Shown here in pieces: positions 32,829 to 40,906 of a stretch of DNA of 64,000 nucleotides. A program made the position numbers and the translations under genes. Location of the stretch: positions 1 to 64,000 of the forward strand of contig JAOUFN010000006.1 of assembly GCA_029858285.1 (NCBI GenBank), in the 5' to 3' direction. A model generated the notes under the pieces. It did no database searches. It saw only the letters and a list, made by a program, of their open reading frames with translations, and was not told the origin of the DNA. The stretch is from Nitrospirota bacterium (lineage in GTDB: Bacteria; Nitrospirota; JACRHL01). Each line of letters begins with the position of its first letter. The first letter of the stretch is position 1.

Positions 32829-34514
32829 TCACGCCGACGGTGGACTGCCCCTCAGGGCCCGCAGAATTGCCTCCTTGCCGCGCAGGCCGCTGGCCTCGAT
32901 CAGGGCCGCCGGGGGGATGGGCACGCCGCTGGCGGCCAGATTGGCCAGGGTGCGGAACTCTTCCTGCCGCACTGCCACGGTGTCGGGGAACTCGGCCACC
33001 ACAATGTCCACATCCAACGCCGCCAGGTGGTTTTCGGTGCGGACAATCTCCCCCAGACGCGGATCATCCTCCAACTCGGGGGGGATGGCGCCGGTCTCCC
33101 GCAGGATTTCCTCACGCAGGGTAACGGGCCGGTTCAGGCCGATCCACGCCGGGGCTTGCGGATCGTCGGTCACGGTCACCCAGCGGGCGGCGGTCCAGAA
33201 CTGGCGGATGCGGCCCCACGCCTTGCGGTACAGACGCTGCTGCCAGCCGCGCAGGGTGTCGAACAGCGGTCCCAGTTCCACCTGTCCCCCCTGCTGGCGC
33301 ATTTGCAAGGCCCGCCCGGAGGCGGCATCGAACTCCCGCCCGGAGAGGGCGGCGGTACCGCCCACGGCGTCGATCTCGCCTTTGGCCTCGGCCAGTAACT
33401 GAAACTGGGCGGCGGCCATGTCGCCGGTGGGCAGCAGTTCAAACTGCATGCCGGGAGTAGTCTCCACCCAGCCGTCGGGACGCGCCAGCTCCCGGCGGGC
33501 GGCGGCCACGTCCTCCACCGCGCCGCGCTCCGAGCGCACCTGGCGCACCGACAGCAGGTGCAGGGCCTTGGAGCGGCGCTTGTTGATCTCGTCCTGAATG
33601 CCGATAAGCTGGCGCACCGCGCCGTAACGTTCGCCGTCGCGGCTGATGAACGCGGCGCACAGCACATAGGGGTCTTCCGGATTGCCCTCGTCGTCGCGAT
33701 AGGGACTGTCCACGGGCCCGCGCAGCAGACCACCCCGACAGAACACCGCCTGCCGCATCTGGCCGTCCTCCCGGTACCAGATTTCCACCACCCGCACCCG
33801 GCGGCGGCCGCTGTCGGCCCAGCGGGAAGGGGTATCGGCAAAGGCGCCGCCGACAGCCTCGGCGCCACCGTGCAGGGACGCTTCCAGCTCCGCGTGGCGA
33901 TCGGGAAACTTGGCCTGGGCCTCGTCCTGGTCCATCCAGATCACTTGGCCCCGGTAACGGGCGTCCTCCAGGTCCCGGCGGCGGGCGTAGGGATCGACAA
34001 AAAAACGTTCCCAGTGGATGGGGTTCAGGGTGACGCGGGTGCCATCCCGGGGGGACGTTTCGACCACCACCTCGGCGCAACCGGTCCCCTCGATGAGCAG
34101 GTTTTCAAACACCTCGGAGCGGATGTCGTCGAAGCGGTTGCTGTCCAGCACGTAGCGCAGGGCATCCCCGGCCGCGCGGGCGGCGGCTTCGTCGGCAGGG
34201 TTGCGCGGCACGCAGCGGGCGGCGGTGCGCATCTGCCGCTCCAGCCCCAGCAGGTGGTCCATCTTCGGCTTGATGCGGTTGACCACGATCGGGGCCTGAC
34301 CGCGCGCCTGCAACTCCGCCGCCTCGGCGGCGCTCCACTGCTTGCCATCGTAGTAATCACGGTCGCGGCAGGCGCGTTCGCGGGCGGATTCGGCAGCGCT
34401 GGCGGCGGCCTCGAACCACCCCACCAGCCGGGTGAGCAGGGGCGGGGGCGGGGATTGGCGGCGGGGGGTGGATCTGGCAGAGCGTCTGGCAGGGCGGCGG
34501 GTGACGTCGGACAT
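32829..34514 (-). CDS. Phage portal protein, P22-like
   Basis: A 561-residue protein with typical P22-type portal features: ACRDRDYYDGKQWSAAEAAE at the N-terminus, then LDSNRFDDIRSEVFENLLIE followed by GTGCAEV. The sequence around IHWERFFVDPYARRRDLEDA is a hallmark, and the C-terminal half carries DEINKRRSKALHLLSVRQV. The portal is the dodecameric ring through which DNA enters the capsid. CAGGAG lies 6 bases before the ATG. It is last in a minus-strand packaging operon; the next genes that normally follow (scaffold, capsid) are absent, and a chromosomal lipoprotein lies there instead. Confidence 0.9.
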   Translation of the reverse strand: MSDVTRRPARRSARSTPRRQSPPPPLLTRLVGWFEAAASAAESARERACRDRDYYDGKQWSAAEAAELQARGQAPIVVNRIKPKMDHLLGLERQMRTAARCVPRNPADEAAARAAGDALRYVLDSNRFDDIRSEVFENLLIEGTGCAEVVVETSPRDGTRVTLNPIHWERFFVDPYARRRDLEDARYRGQVIWMDQDEAQAKFPDRHAELEASLHGGAEAVGGAFADTPSRWADSGRRRVRVVEIWYREDGQMRQAVFCRGGLLRGPVDSPYRDDEGNPEDPYVLCAAFISRDGERYGAVRQLIGIQDEINKRRSKALHLLSVRQVRSERGAVEDVAAARRELARPDGWVETTPGMQFELLPTGDMAAAQFQLLAEAKGEIDAVGGTAALSGREFDAASGRALQMRQQGGQVELGPLFDTLRGWQQRLYRKAWGRIRQFWTAARWVTVTDDPQAPAWIGLNRPVTLREEILRETGAIPPELEDDPRLGEIVRTENHLAALDVDIVVAEFPDTVAVRQEEFRTLANLAASGVPIPPAALIEASGLRGKEAILRALRGSPPSA

Positions 34515-34624
34515 GAGTTCTCCTGAAGACGGTGACGCGGGTCTCGGGGGCGCGGGGCAGGCCAGCGGGGGGGACGCCGGAATGCCAGAGTTATATCCCC
34601 CTGCCCCTGCCGCCGGGTTGCGTT

Positions 34625-34675
34625 CGGGGTGGATGTGGCGAATGGTGCGGATGTGGCGGATCGGGCGGATCGGGC
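34625..34675. repeat. Degenerate 9-bp tandem repeat between TerL and portal
   Basis: Units such as GATGTGGCG, GGTGCGGAT, GTGGCGGAT and GGGCGGATC follow one another. Similar short repeats lie ahead of TerL (36165-36215) and ahead of the operon (38480-38560). They may be polymorphic spacers; no function can be assigned. Confidence 0.5.
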
Positions 34676-34681
34676 TGCCGA

Positions 34682-36100
34682 CTACGACAGTCGCCAGCCG
34701 GGGTGGGGTTGGTCCCCGAAAAGTCTTTCCCAGCGGTCTCCCCGTGCGCCGCGACCGGCGGAACTGGTCCACGGGCGGCTCATGCAGGCATAGCGGGCCT
34801 CGTCGTAGGCGTGGTCCTCCTGGGTGGTGTCCACGTCCTCCGGGTCGTGGGGGCACAGCACCAGGTCGGGCACGGTGCGCAAAAAGCCGTTGCGGCAGGT
34901 GGAAAACGCCAGCAGCATGGGCCGTCCGTCCAGCCCGGTGAGGCGCGAGCGCATCTCCTGAAACCCGGCTTTACGATCGTTGGTGGCGCGGCGCAGGATC
35001 ACCCCGTGTTCAGCCATGCGTTCGGCCACGGTGGGGCCGTCGTGGCGGCCAAACACAGCCGGGTCCGCCACCGAATAGGCGATGCGTTCGTCGTCGGCCT
35101 CCCGTTCGCGAATGCCCCGCGCCACCTGCTCGCTGGTCAGGCGCAGGCCGTGGTCGGGCTTGCCGTCCCAGCCGTACCACTCCCGGTAGCGCACCAGCGC
35201 CCCTGCCAGGATGCCGTCCACCGCGCCGTCCGACACCGCCCACCAGCCCACGGAAAACGGTTTTGAACTGCCCCAGTCCAGGGCGCGAAAGCGAGTCCAG
35301 CGCGGGGGCACGGCGAAGGGTTCGATGACGTGGCGATCGGCCCGCCACATTTCGAAGGCTTGTCCGGCCACCACGTCCCAATCGCCGTCGCGCAGGGCAC
35401 GCACCAGTTCTGCGGTGCCCAGGCCGGAGAGACGGTCCAGATACTCGGGGTCGCGTTCCAGCAGCGTCGGGTTGTCCCGGGCGCGGGCGGGGATGTACTG
35501 GCGGCGCATGCCGCCTTCGGGCTTGGGGGTGCGCCAGATTTTCAGAGGCTCCGCCGGGGTGACGAACGCCGCCTTTACCCACTGGTGTCCCACCGATCCG
35601 GGGTTGCTGGCGCACTCGATGCGCGGCAGGCGGTGGGCCAGGGCGGCGGCCACCTGAAGCCCTCCCAGGCGCACGCGGGCGCGCAGAAAACGGTACTGGT
35701 GGGAACTGAAATGGGTCAGTTCATCCATCAGCAACACATGAATTTCGGCTCCTTGATACTTGCTCAGATCGCCGTCGTGTTGCAGGTGACAGAGGCGCAG
35801 GGTGGAGCCGTTCCAGAAGCGGAACTCCCCGGATTGCTGGACCAGACTCACGCGCCGGGCGGCAGTAAGGGGGCCGAGCAGTTCCAGCAGGCTGCCGGGA
35901 CCGCGCAGGTGGTTGGATTTGAGCTCCGGCAGGGAGCGGCGGAACAAAAACACCTGGCAACCGGGTACCGCCAGGCACCAGCGGATGGCCGAGACGCGCA
36001 GCAAAAAACTCTTTCCTCCCCCGGCGGCGCCGCCATAGAGGAGTTCGGTGGCCGGGCTGCCGAACGCAAGGGCCTGTTTGGGGTGTAACGCCACGCGCAT
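34682..36100 (-). CDS. Phage terminase large subunit (TerL)
   Basis: A 472-residue packaging motor. The ATPase domain has Walker A GGAAGGGKS at residues 23-31 and Walker B VLLMDE at 122-127. The nuclease (RNase H-fold) domain begins at ALDWG with Asp275 and a second acidic residue Asp346 in YSVADPAVFG. It is similar in layout to Terminase_6 proteins of Sf6/P22-type phages. It lies between a 55-residue membrane protein gene and the portal gene. The start ATG 36100 gives the standard distance to Walker A; an upstream extension of the frame is not conserved-looking. Confidence 0.92.
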   Translation of the reverse strand: MRVALHPKQALAFGSPATELLYGGAAGGGKSFLLRVSAIRWCLAVPGCQVFLFRRSLPELKSNHLRGPGSLLELLGPLTAARRVSLVQQSGEFRFWNGSTLRLCHLQHDGDLSKYQGAEIHVLLMDELTHFSSHQYRFLRARVRLGGLQVAAALAHRLPRIECASNPGSVGHQWVKAAFVTPAEPLKIWRTPKPEGGMRRQYIPARARDNPTLLERDPEYLDRLSGLGTAELVRALRDGDWDVVAGQAFEMWRADRHVIEPFAVPPRWTRFRALDWGSSKPFSVGWWAVSDGAVDGILAGALVRYREWYGWDGKPDHGLRLTSEQVARGIREREADDERIAYSVADPAVFGRHDGPTVAERMAEHGVILRRATNDRKAGFQEMRSRLTGLDGRPMLLAFSTCRNGFLRTVPDLVLCPHDPEDVDTTQEDHAYDEARYACMSRPWTSSAGRGARGDRWERLFGDQPHPGWRLS

Positions 36101-36270
36101 GATGGGGCCTCGCCCCCGCGGTATTGCGGGGCAGGGCCAGTTGTACGGGGGAACGCTCCGGGGCGTCTTGCGGGTGTGGCGGAACTGGCGGGTGTGGCGG
36201 AACTGGCAACGTTGCGGACAGGAGCGGAGGGCGGGAGGCAGCGGATGGAAGTGGGCGAAAAGGCAAATGC

Positions 36271-36300
36271 GGGGCGACCCTCCCCGACAGGGGTCGCCCC
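36271..36300 (-). terminator. Strong hairpin after the 55-residue membrane protein gene
   Basis: A perfect 10-bp stem, GGGGCGACCC pairing with GGGTCGCCCC, with a 10-base loop. On the minus strand it is followed by GCATTTGCCTTTT. It may attenuate transcription before TerL. Confidence 0.7.
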
Positions 36301-36324
36301 ACCTGGCAGGAGTTACGGCACCGC

Positions 36325-36492
36325 TCAGGTGCCGGTTTTGGCCAGCCGCCGGGCGTCCCCGGGGGGTACGGCCCCCTCGCGGAAGTCCGGCGACGGAGCG
36401 GTCATGCCCCGGTAGGCCATCCAGCAGGCCACTGCCATCAATACAGTGAACGACCCCAGGAACAGCCAGCCAATGGCAGTCATCTGCGACAT
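36325..36492 (-). CDS. Small single-pass membrane protein in the phage packaging operon
   Basis: A 55-residue protein with one membrane helix (about residues 6-28, IGWLFLGSFTVLMAVACWMA) and a short polar tail with PDFREG and an Arg-Leu-Ala-Lys end. AAGGAGGG precedes the ATG, a very strong ribosome site. It lies between terS and terL, where no conserved phage gene is expected. It resembles the 65-residue protein at 44516 (helix, then RG, then P.FREG). A role in lysis or membrane exclusion is possible but unsupported. Confidence 0.72.
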   Translation of the reverse strand: MSQMTAIGWLFLGSFTVLMAVACWMAYRGMTAPSPDFREGAVPPGDARRLAKTGT

Positions 36493-36875
36493 GGCGCACC
36501 CTCCTTGTGGTGAACGGAAAGGGCGGGCGGCAATGCTGGTGCCTCCCTGGCGCACTGCCGCCCGGCCCTCTCCGAAGGAACAGCGGCCCACCCCCTCTGG
36601 AGTAGTCGCCGCCAGTTGCGGGAAGCGCATTCCCCTACGCCCCCCGACTGCTAACAGTTAGCGTATGGAGGGGCAGGTAGACAATGCTAAACACTGACGG
36701 GGGGAATCCCCACGGGCGTTTTTGCGCAAAATCACCCGGCCCGGTGACCGCTTTGGCGCTCGCCGCGGATCGTGCCCGCCCCCCCCGCAACGGCACACAT
36801 AAAAAAGGCGCGCTGCGGGAAAGGGAAAACCGCAGCGCGCCAGTTCAATTCGGTTGGCCGGTTCAGGCGACCGGT

Positions 36876-37301
36876 TCAGTCGGCCCTTTCGGCATCGTTC
36901 TCCGGGGTCGGCGGGGACAAGTCCACATGGAACAGCCATGCGGAATTTTCCGGCCCCTCGGGGGGCGCCACCGGGGACAGACCATACTGCCCCGGATGCA
37001 GCCGCCCGGCGACCCACATCAGCCCCCGGCAGCGGGCCTGCTTGTCGGCGGCGGACAGTTCACCGTTGCGCAGCACTCCAAGCACTTCGTCAGCCAGGGC
37101 GTGGGCTTGCAGGGTGCGGGCTCGCCGCAGTTGACGGCTGAACCCCGGGTGACGCTCCTGCCATCGCATTACCGTGGCAAAGGCGGGCATGTCGTCCCCG
37201 GCGCAGATCCCGCTAAGTGCCTCCCCGGCGATCAGTCGCTCGCAGATATGGTCCGCAAGGATCTGGTCGTACTCCTCGGGGCGGCATTTCGGGGTATTCA
37301 T
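36876..37301 (-). CDS. Phage terminase small subunit (TerS), Sf6 gp1-like
   Basis: A 141-residue protein. The N-terminal DNA-binding region ICERLIAGEALSGICAGDDM followed by PAFATVMRWQERHPGF and the helix RRARTLQAHALADEVLGVL match the Sf6-type small terminase pattern. TerS recognises the packaging site and regulates TerL. The start overlaps the stop of the preceding gene (37298-37301). A gap of about 380 bases and a small membrane protein separate it from TerL. Confidence 0.85.
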   Translation of the reverse strand: MNTPKCRPEEYDQILADHICERLIAGEALSGICAGDDMPAFATVMRWQERHPGFSRQLRRARTLQAHALADEVLGVLRNGELSAADKQARCRGLMWVAGRLHPGQYGLSPVAPPEGPENSAWLFHVDLSPPTPENDAERAD

Positions 37302-37594
37302 TCCGCCTGCGCGCGGCTGCCCAGGCCGGCGCGATGAAACTGGCTCTCGAAATAGCGGTCCAGTTTGATGTTCAGGCGTTCGAGTTCTTCCTTGATCTCC
37401 TGTCGCATGCGTTGCATGTCGGTATCCTGGCGAGAGTCCAGGATGGTTTGTCTGTTGGCGGTTTCCTCCACCAGGGCAATGCGGGTTTCAAGCCGTGCCC
37501 CCCACATGATCATGGCCACCAGGAACGTCACGGTGGTGATCACGTGCCCCACCGATATTTTTCGGTCCAGTTGCCAGTTGCCACTTGCCTGCAT
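37298..37594 (-). CDS. Phage membrane/coiled-coil protein
   Basis: A 98-residue protein with one membrane helix (about 17-34, GHVITTVTFLVAMIMWG) followed by a charged helical stretch likely to form a coiled coil (residues 40-85, rich in Glu, Arg and Gln). This is the shape of phage lysis-accessory (holin-associated or spanin-like) proteins. GAAAGGAG lies upstream of the ATG. Its stop overlaps the terS start, so it belongs to the same operon as holin and terminase genes. Confidence 0.75.
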   Translation of the reverse strand: MQASGNWQLDRKISVGHVITTVTFLVAMIMWGARLETRIALVEETANRQTILDSRQDTDMQRMRQEIKEELERLNIKLDRYFESQFHRAGLGSRAQAE

Positions 37595-37696
37595 GGGTGT
37601 GACTCCTTTCGAAACAGGAGCCTGACGGCAGGTACGGGCCGGGTTCCAGGCGGATAAATGGCCCGCCGGACGCTGGGTGGACGTGGGCGGACGGGT

Positions 37697-38125
37697 TCAG
37701 GCGGTGCGGGGACGCAGCAGTTCCGGGGCGACCTTTTCCACCGAGCGGCCCACCACGTATCCCCCCATGCTGATCTGCAGCAGTGTCCAGGCGCTATCGC
37801 TCAAGCGGGTTGGCAGCCAGCCGAAGGTGTCGCACACCACCAGAATCAGAAAGGTGAGCATGCTCACGGGGCGCCAGGAGTGCCGCATCCACCCGCTGGT
37901 GGCGGGTGGCAGGGCGGCGCGCAGTCGCTCGCTCTCCAACAGCCGCGCAAACAGGATCGACTGCATCTCCAGCAGGCGGCGGCGCGCCTCCAGACGCTCC
38001 GCCTCCGGGGCCTGGGAGGCTTCGATCATGCGCATCAGCGGTTCAGCGGCACGGGTGAGTGTGGCCACCGGGTCGTGGTGCATGTCCCCCGGAACACTGG
38101 CGTCGCGGGCGTCGGTATCATGCAT
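37697..38125 (-). CDS. Phage holin, 3TM-type
   Basis: A 142-residue protein. The C-terminal half carries MRHSWRPVSMLTFLILVVCD and a second helix LLQISMGGYVVGRSVEKVAP, the signature of the Holin_3TM family. The N-terminal half is a charged amphipathic helix (EAERLEARRRLLEMQS). Holins make inner-membrane lesions at the end of phage growth. GGGGAGG lies 10 bases before the ATG. No endolysin gene is recognised next to it. Confidence 0.82.
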   Translation of the reverse strand: MHDTDARDASVPGDMHHDPVATLTRAAEPLMRMIEASQAPEAERLEARRRLLEMQSILFARLLESERLRAALPPATSGWMRHSWRPVSMLTFLILVVCDTFGWLPTRLSDSAWTLLQISMGGYVVGRSVEKVAPELLRPRTA

Positions 38126-38178
38126 GGCAGTGTCCTCCCCGTTGTCGCGGGTGGCGCGGCGGGGTGTGCATGTCCCGC

Positions 38179-38337
38179 TCAGCGCGCCCCACGGGTCTGC
38201 TCCAGGTACTGGGCCAGGGCACGGGCGTGGGCTTCCCGGTCGCCCCGCAGCCGCGCGCAGCTGGCGCAGTCGCAGTGTTCGCCGTCCTCGGTTCCCTCGC
38301 GGCTGGATTGCATCCTCCGCAGTTGGAATTCCCCCAT
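38179..38337 (-). CDS. Small Cys-cluster protein at the head of the phage operon
   Basis: A 52-residue protein with a tight cysteine cluster CDCASC near residue 23 and a helical C-terminus. AAGGAG lies 9 bases upstream of the ATG and its stop is 54 bases from the holin start, which supports translation. It is the first gene of the minus-strand module. The family is unknown. The cluster may hold zinc or form disulfides. Confidence 0.6.
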   Translation of the reverse strand: MGEFQLRRMQSSREGTEDGEHCDCASCARLRGDREAHARALAQYLEQTRGAR

Positions 38338-38367
38338 CGTCAGGGCTCCTTATGATGTCGGATCCGG

Positions 38368-38433
38368 GGTCGCAGATTTGCGACCGCCGGCCGGATGGTT
38401 GAGACAGATGGGGTGGGATCAGTTGGTGATCCC
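38368..38433. promoter_or_regulatory. Two dyads ahead of the phage packaging operon
   Basis: GGTCGCA-N4-TGCGACC (38368-38385) and GGGATCA-N5-TGATCCC (38415-38433) are perfect 7-bp inverted repeats just upstream of the first gene (start 38337). They may be operators or leader hairpins. The rest of 38338-38683 holds a degenerate short repeat (38480-38560) and the leader of the TPR gene, but no other gene. Confidence 0.5.
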
Positions 38434-38683
38434 GACCCATCACGGTCCCAGTTGTAAACCCGCGCCACCTCCGGCGCCTTGCGTATCCGGCGTTCGTGGC
38501 TTGTCTGGTGTTTGTGGCGGGTTTGGCGCCTCTGGCGCATGTGGTGTATCTGGTTTGTGTGGGGCGATTCCCCCGGCAGGGCTTTAGTTGCCCAATAAAA
38601 AGTCCGATACGTCCACAAACAACTGGATGAAAACGCCGTAGCCACCGGCCCGGCGTGTTTTTCGCGGATGGAGGGACGGACAG

Positions 38684-39985
38684 ATGTTTCGATACATCAC
38701 AGTACTGATCATGGCCCTTGCCACCATTGCCCTGACCGGGACCGTGGCGGGAGCCGATTGGGGGGATGAGGACGAGGCCGGACCGGAGACCGCAACGGCG
38801 ACGGCGGCGACACCAGCGACAGCGGGGAAGGTGAACTGTGGCCAGTTGTCCACCTTGTCCCAGAAAACCGAGATGTGGGTCCAGCAGGCCGAGGAAAAAC
38901 TCGAAATGAACGACCTGCGCGGGGGCATGTGCGACCTGCAACAGGCCCTGGTGGCGGGAAAGCGCGACAACGACATTTACGGCCTGGCGGTTGCCACCTA
39001 CAGCATGGGCAACCTTCTGCGCCGCACAGGCGACATCCCGCGCGCCACGGACACCTACAAGCGGGCAATGGCACTGTTCGAAGCGCTGGGCAACCGCGCG
39101 GGGCTGGCCAACACCGCCAGCACCCTGGCGGCCATACACGCAGGTCGCAAGGAATACCCCGAGGCCCTCACCCTGTACAAACGCGCCCTGAACGAGTACG
39201 CCTCGCTGAATCACCCCGGCAACCAGGCGGTGGCGTTGGACAACATCAGCGGCATCTACATGCAGTTGAATCAGTATTCCGATGCAGAAATGGCCCTGGA
39301 GCGGGCCGTGTCCCTGCACGAGCGGGCCGTCAACCGGCAAGCGGCCGCGGACGATTACCGGCGGCTGGGCGAGGCGCGGGAGGCGCGGGGTGATTTGGCC
39401 ATTGCCGACATCGCTTACAACAAGGCAGTGGAAATCAACGACAGCCTGTCCAACCTGCTCGGCAAGGCGCAGGTATACGCCAGCGTGGGCAGGGCTGCCG
39501 CCGCCCGCAAGGACGTGAAACGGGCCCAGGATTATTACACCAGGGCCGCCGCCATCGACGAGGCGCTCGGGCACCATGACCTGGCCGGGATGGCCAGCAA
39601 GGATCTGGCGGGGCTGCTGCGCTCCACGGGCGATCTGGACGGAGCGGTGGCGATGTACCTGAAGGCGCAGGAGCATTTCGAGGCCGCCAACCGTGCCGAT
39701 GCCGTGGCCTCGGTGATGACCGCGATTGGTAACATTTATTCCGGACAGGGCAATCTGGCGGGTGCCGAGGAAATGTACCTCAAGGCCCTGGTCACGTATC
39801 AGACGCAGAACGACAAGCGCCACAGCGCCGCCCTGCTGCACAGCCTGGCCAGTGTGCAGGCGCGCAGTGGCGATCCGGACGGGGCGCGAACCTCGGCCCG
39901 GCAGGCCCTGGAACTGTATCAGGCAACGGGGAACCGCAAAGGGGTGTCCCAGGTGCAGGAAACCCTGGCGAAACTGGGCGGCTGA
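38684..39985 (+). CDS. Secreted TPR protein
   Basis: A 433-residue protein with a signal peptide (VLIMALATIALTGTVAGA, cleavage near residue 24). It has a low-complexity acidic/Thr-Ala segment to about 48 and then about eight consecutive TPR units of the 40-residue Clu/NPHP3-like type, for example ATYSMGNLLRRTGDIPRATD and GNIYSGQGNLAGAEEMYLKA. Such arrays bind proteins. GGAGGGACGG lies upstream of the ATG. It is the first of three same-strand TPR genes (40060 and 40907 follow within 1 kb). Confidence 0.88.
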   Translation: MFRYITVLIMALATIALTGTVAGADWGDEDEAGPETATATAATPATAGKVNCGQLSTLSQKTEMWVQQAEEKLEMNDLRGGMCDLQQALVAGKRDNDIYGLAVATYSMGNLLRRTGDIPRATDTYKRAMALFEALGNRAGLANTASTLAAIHAGRKEYPEALTLYKRALNEYASLNHPGNQAVALDNISGIYMQLNQYSDAEMALERAVSLHERAVNRQAAADDYRRLGEAREARGDLAIADIAYNKAVEINDSLSNLLGKAQVYASVGRAAAARKDVKRAQDYYTRAAAIDEALGHHDLAGMASKDLAGLLRSTGDLDGAVAMYLKAQEHFEAANRADAVASVMTAIGNIYSGQGNLAGAEEMYLKALVTYQTQNDKRHSAALLHSLASVQARSGDPDGARTSARQALELYQATGNRKGVSQVQETLAKLGG

Positions 39986-40059
39986 CCCGGTCGGGGGAGC
40001 CCACTCCCTGCAACCCCATCAGGCAACCTCACCAGACAAGCCCACCAAGAAACACACGA

Positions 40060-40716
40060 ATGCCGAATCACACCCGTTTCGCCGCCCGCAAATTGGCCAC
40101 CGCCGTCCTCACCCTGGCGATCGGCACGGGGTTATATCTGGTCCATGTGTCGATGCAGCCCACCCTGCTCAAGCGCACCACCCCATTGGAGCCGCTGGTG
40201 GAACTGGAGCAGCGCGGCACCGCCATGCTGGCCGAGGGCGACGTGGACGGTGCCATCCACACATTTGGCAAGGCCCTGATCTACGCCAAGAAAACCGACC
40301 ATCAGGAATCCATCGCCCGGGTGATCCGTCACCTGGCAGACGCCTACGCCAAGCAGGGCGACATGGTACTGGCCACCGCCGAATTGCAGAAGGCGGTGGC
40401 CATCAGCACCACGCTGGGCGACCGCTCCGGCCTGTTGGAAGGATATCGCCGCATGTCCTGGATTTACCTGCAGCAGGAGGATTTTGACGCCGCCGAACGG
40501 TCGTTACGCCTGGTGCTGGGTATTGCGGAACAGATCGGGGAACCGACTGCCATCGCCGAGGCCTGCGTCGATCTGGCCGAGGTGCTGGAACTGCTGGGTC
40601 AGATGGAGGAGGCCGAAACGCTGTACCGGCGGGCTTCCGAACTTCAAGGACCGGCCGCCGAAGCCGCCGGACGCCTGTTGCGGCTGCGTCTGCACCGGCC
40701 GGTGCGGGGGGTTTGA
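40060..40716 (+). CDS. Membrane-anchored TPR protein
   Basis: A 218-residue protein. The N-terminal hydrophobic segment LATAVLTLAIGTGLYLVHVS (about 11-31) is a likely uncleaved signal anchor. About four TPR units follow, such as AIHTFGKALIYAKKTDHQES and AEVLELLGQMEEAETLYRRA. It lies 74 bases downstream of the previous TPR gene. It would present its repeats in the periplasm. The repeat consensus resembles that of both neighbours, suggesting duplication. Confidence 0.85.
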   Translation: MPNHTRFAARKLATAVLTLAIGTGLYLVHVSMQPTLLKRTTPLEPLVELEQRGTAMLAEGDVDGAIHTFGKALIYAKKTDHQESIARVIRHLADAYAKQGDMVLATAELQKAVAISTTLGDRSGLLEGYRRMSWIYLQQEDFDAAERSLRLVLGIAEQIGEPTAIAEACVDLAEVLELLGQMEEAETLYRRASELQGPAAEAAGRLLRLRLHRPVRGV

Positions 40717-40906
40717 CCTGCCGGGACCTTCTTCCATCTCCGATTCGCTGGTTCCAATCCCGCCGTCGTGTGCCGACGGGCATTTTCCACCAACCTCCGC
40801 TGCCGGGCGCCCGCTCAAGTGAACCCCGGTTTGCGCCGAAGGGAGTGCCAGCCAGGCCTCTCCGTCCCCCCGGGAGCGGGTCTTGAACCGACGAGAGGCG
40901 CGCGCC

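Noticed and set aside
37697-39841. A 714-codon minus-strand frame across the secreted TPR gene
   Set aside because: Only its last 142 codons (holin) have a ribosome site and a family match. The rest is the mirror of the plus-strand TPR gene and is His/Gln/Gly-rich, as expected for an antisense frame in GC-rich DNA.
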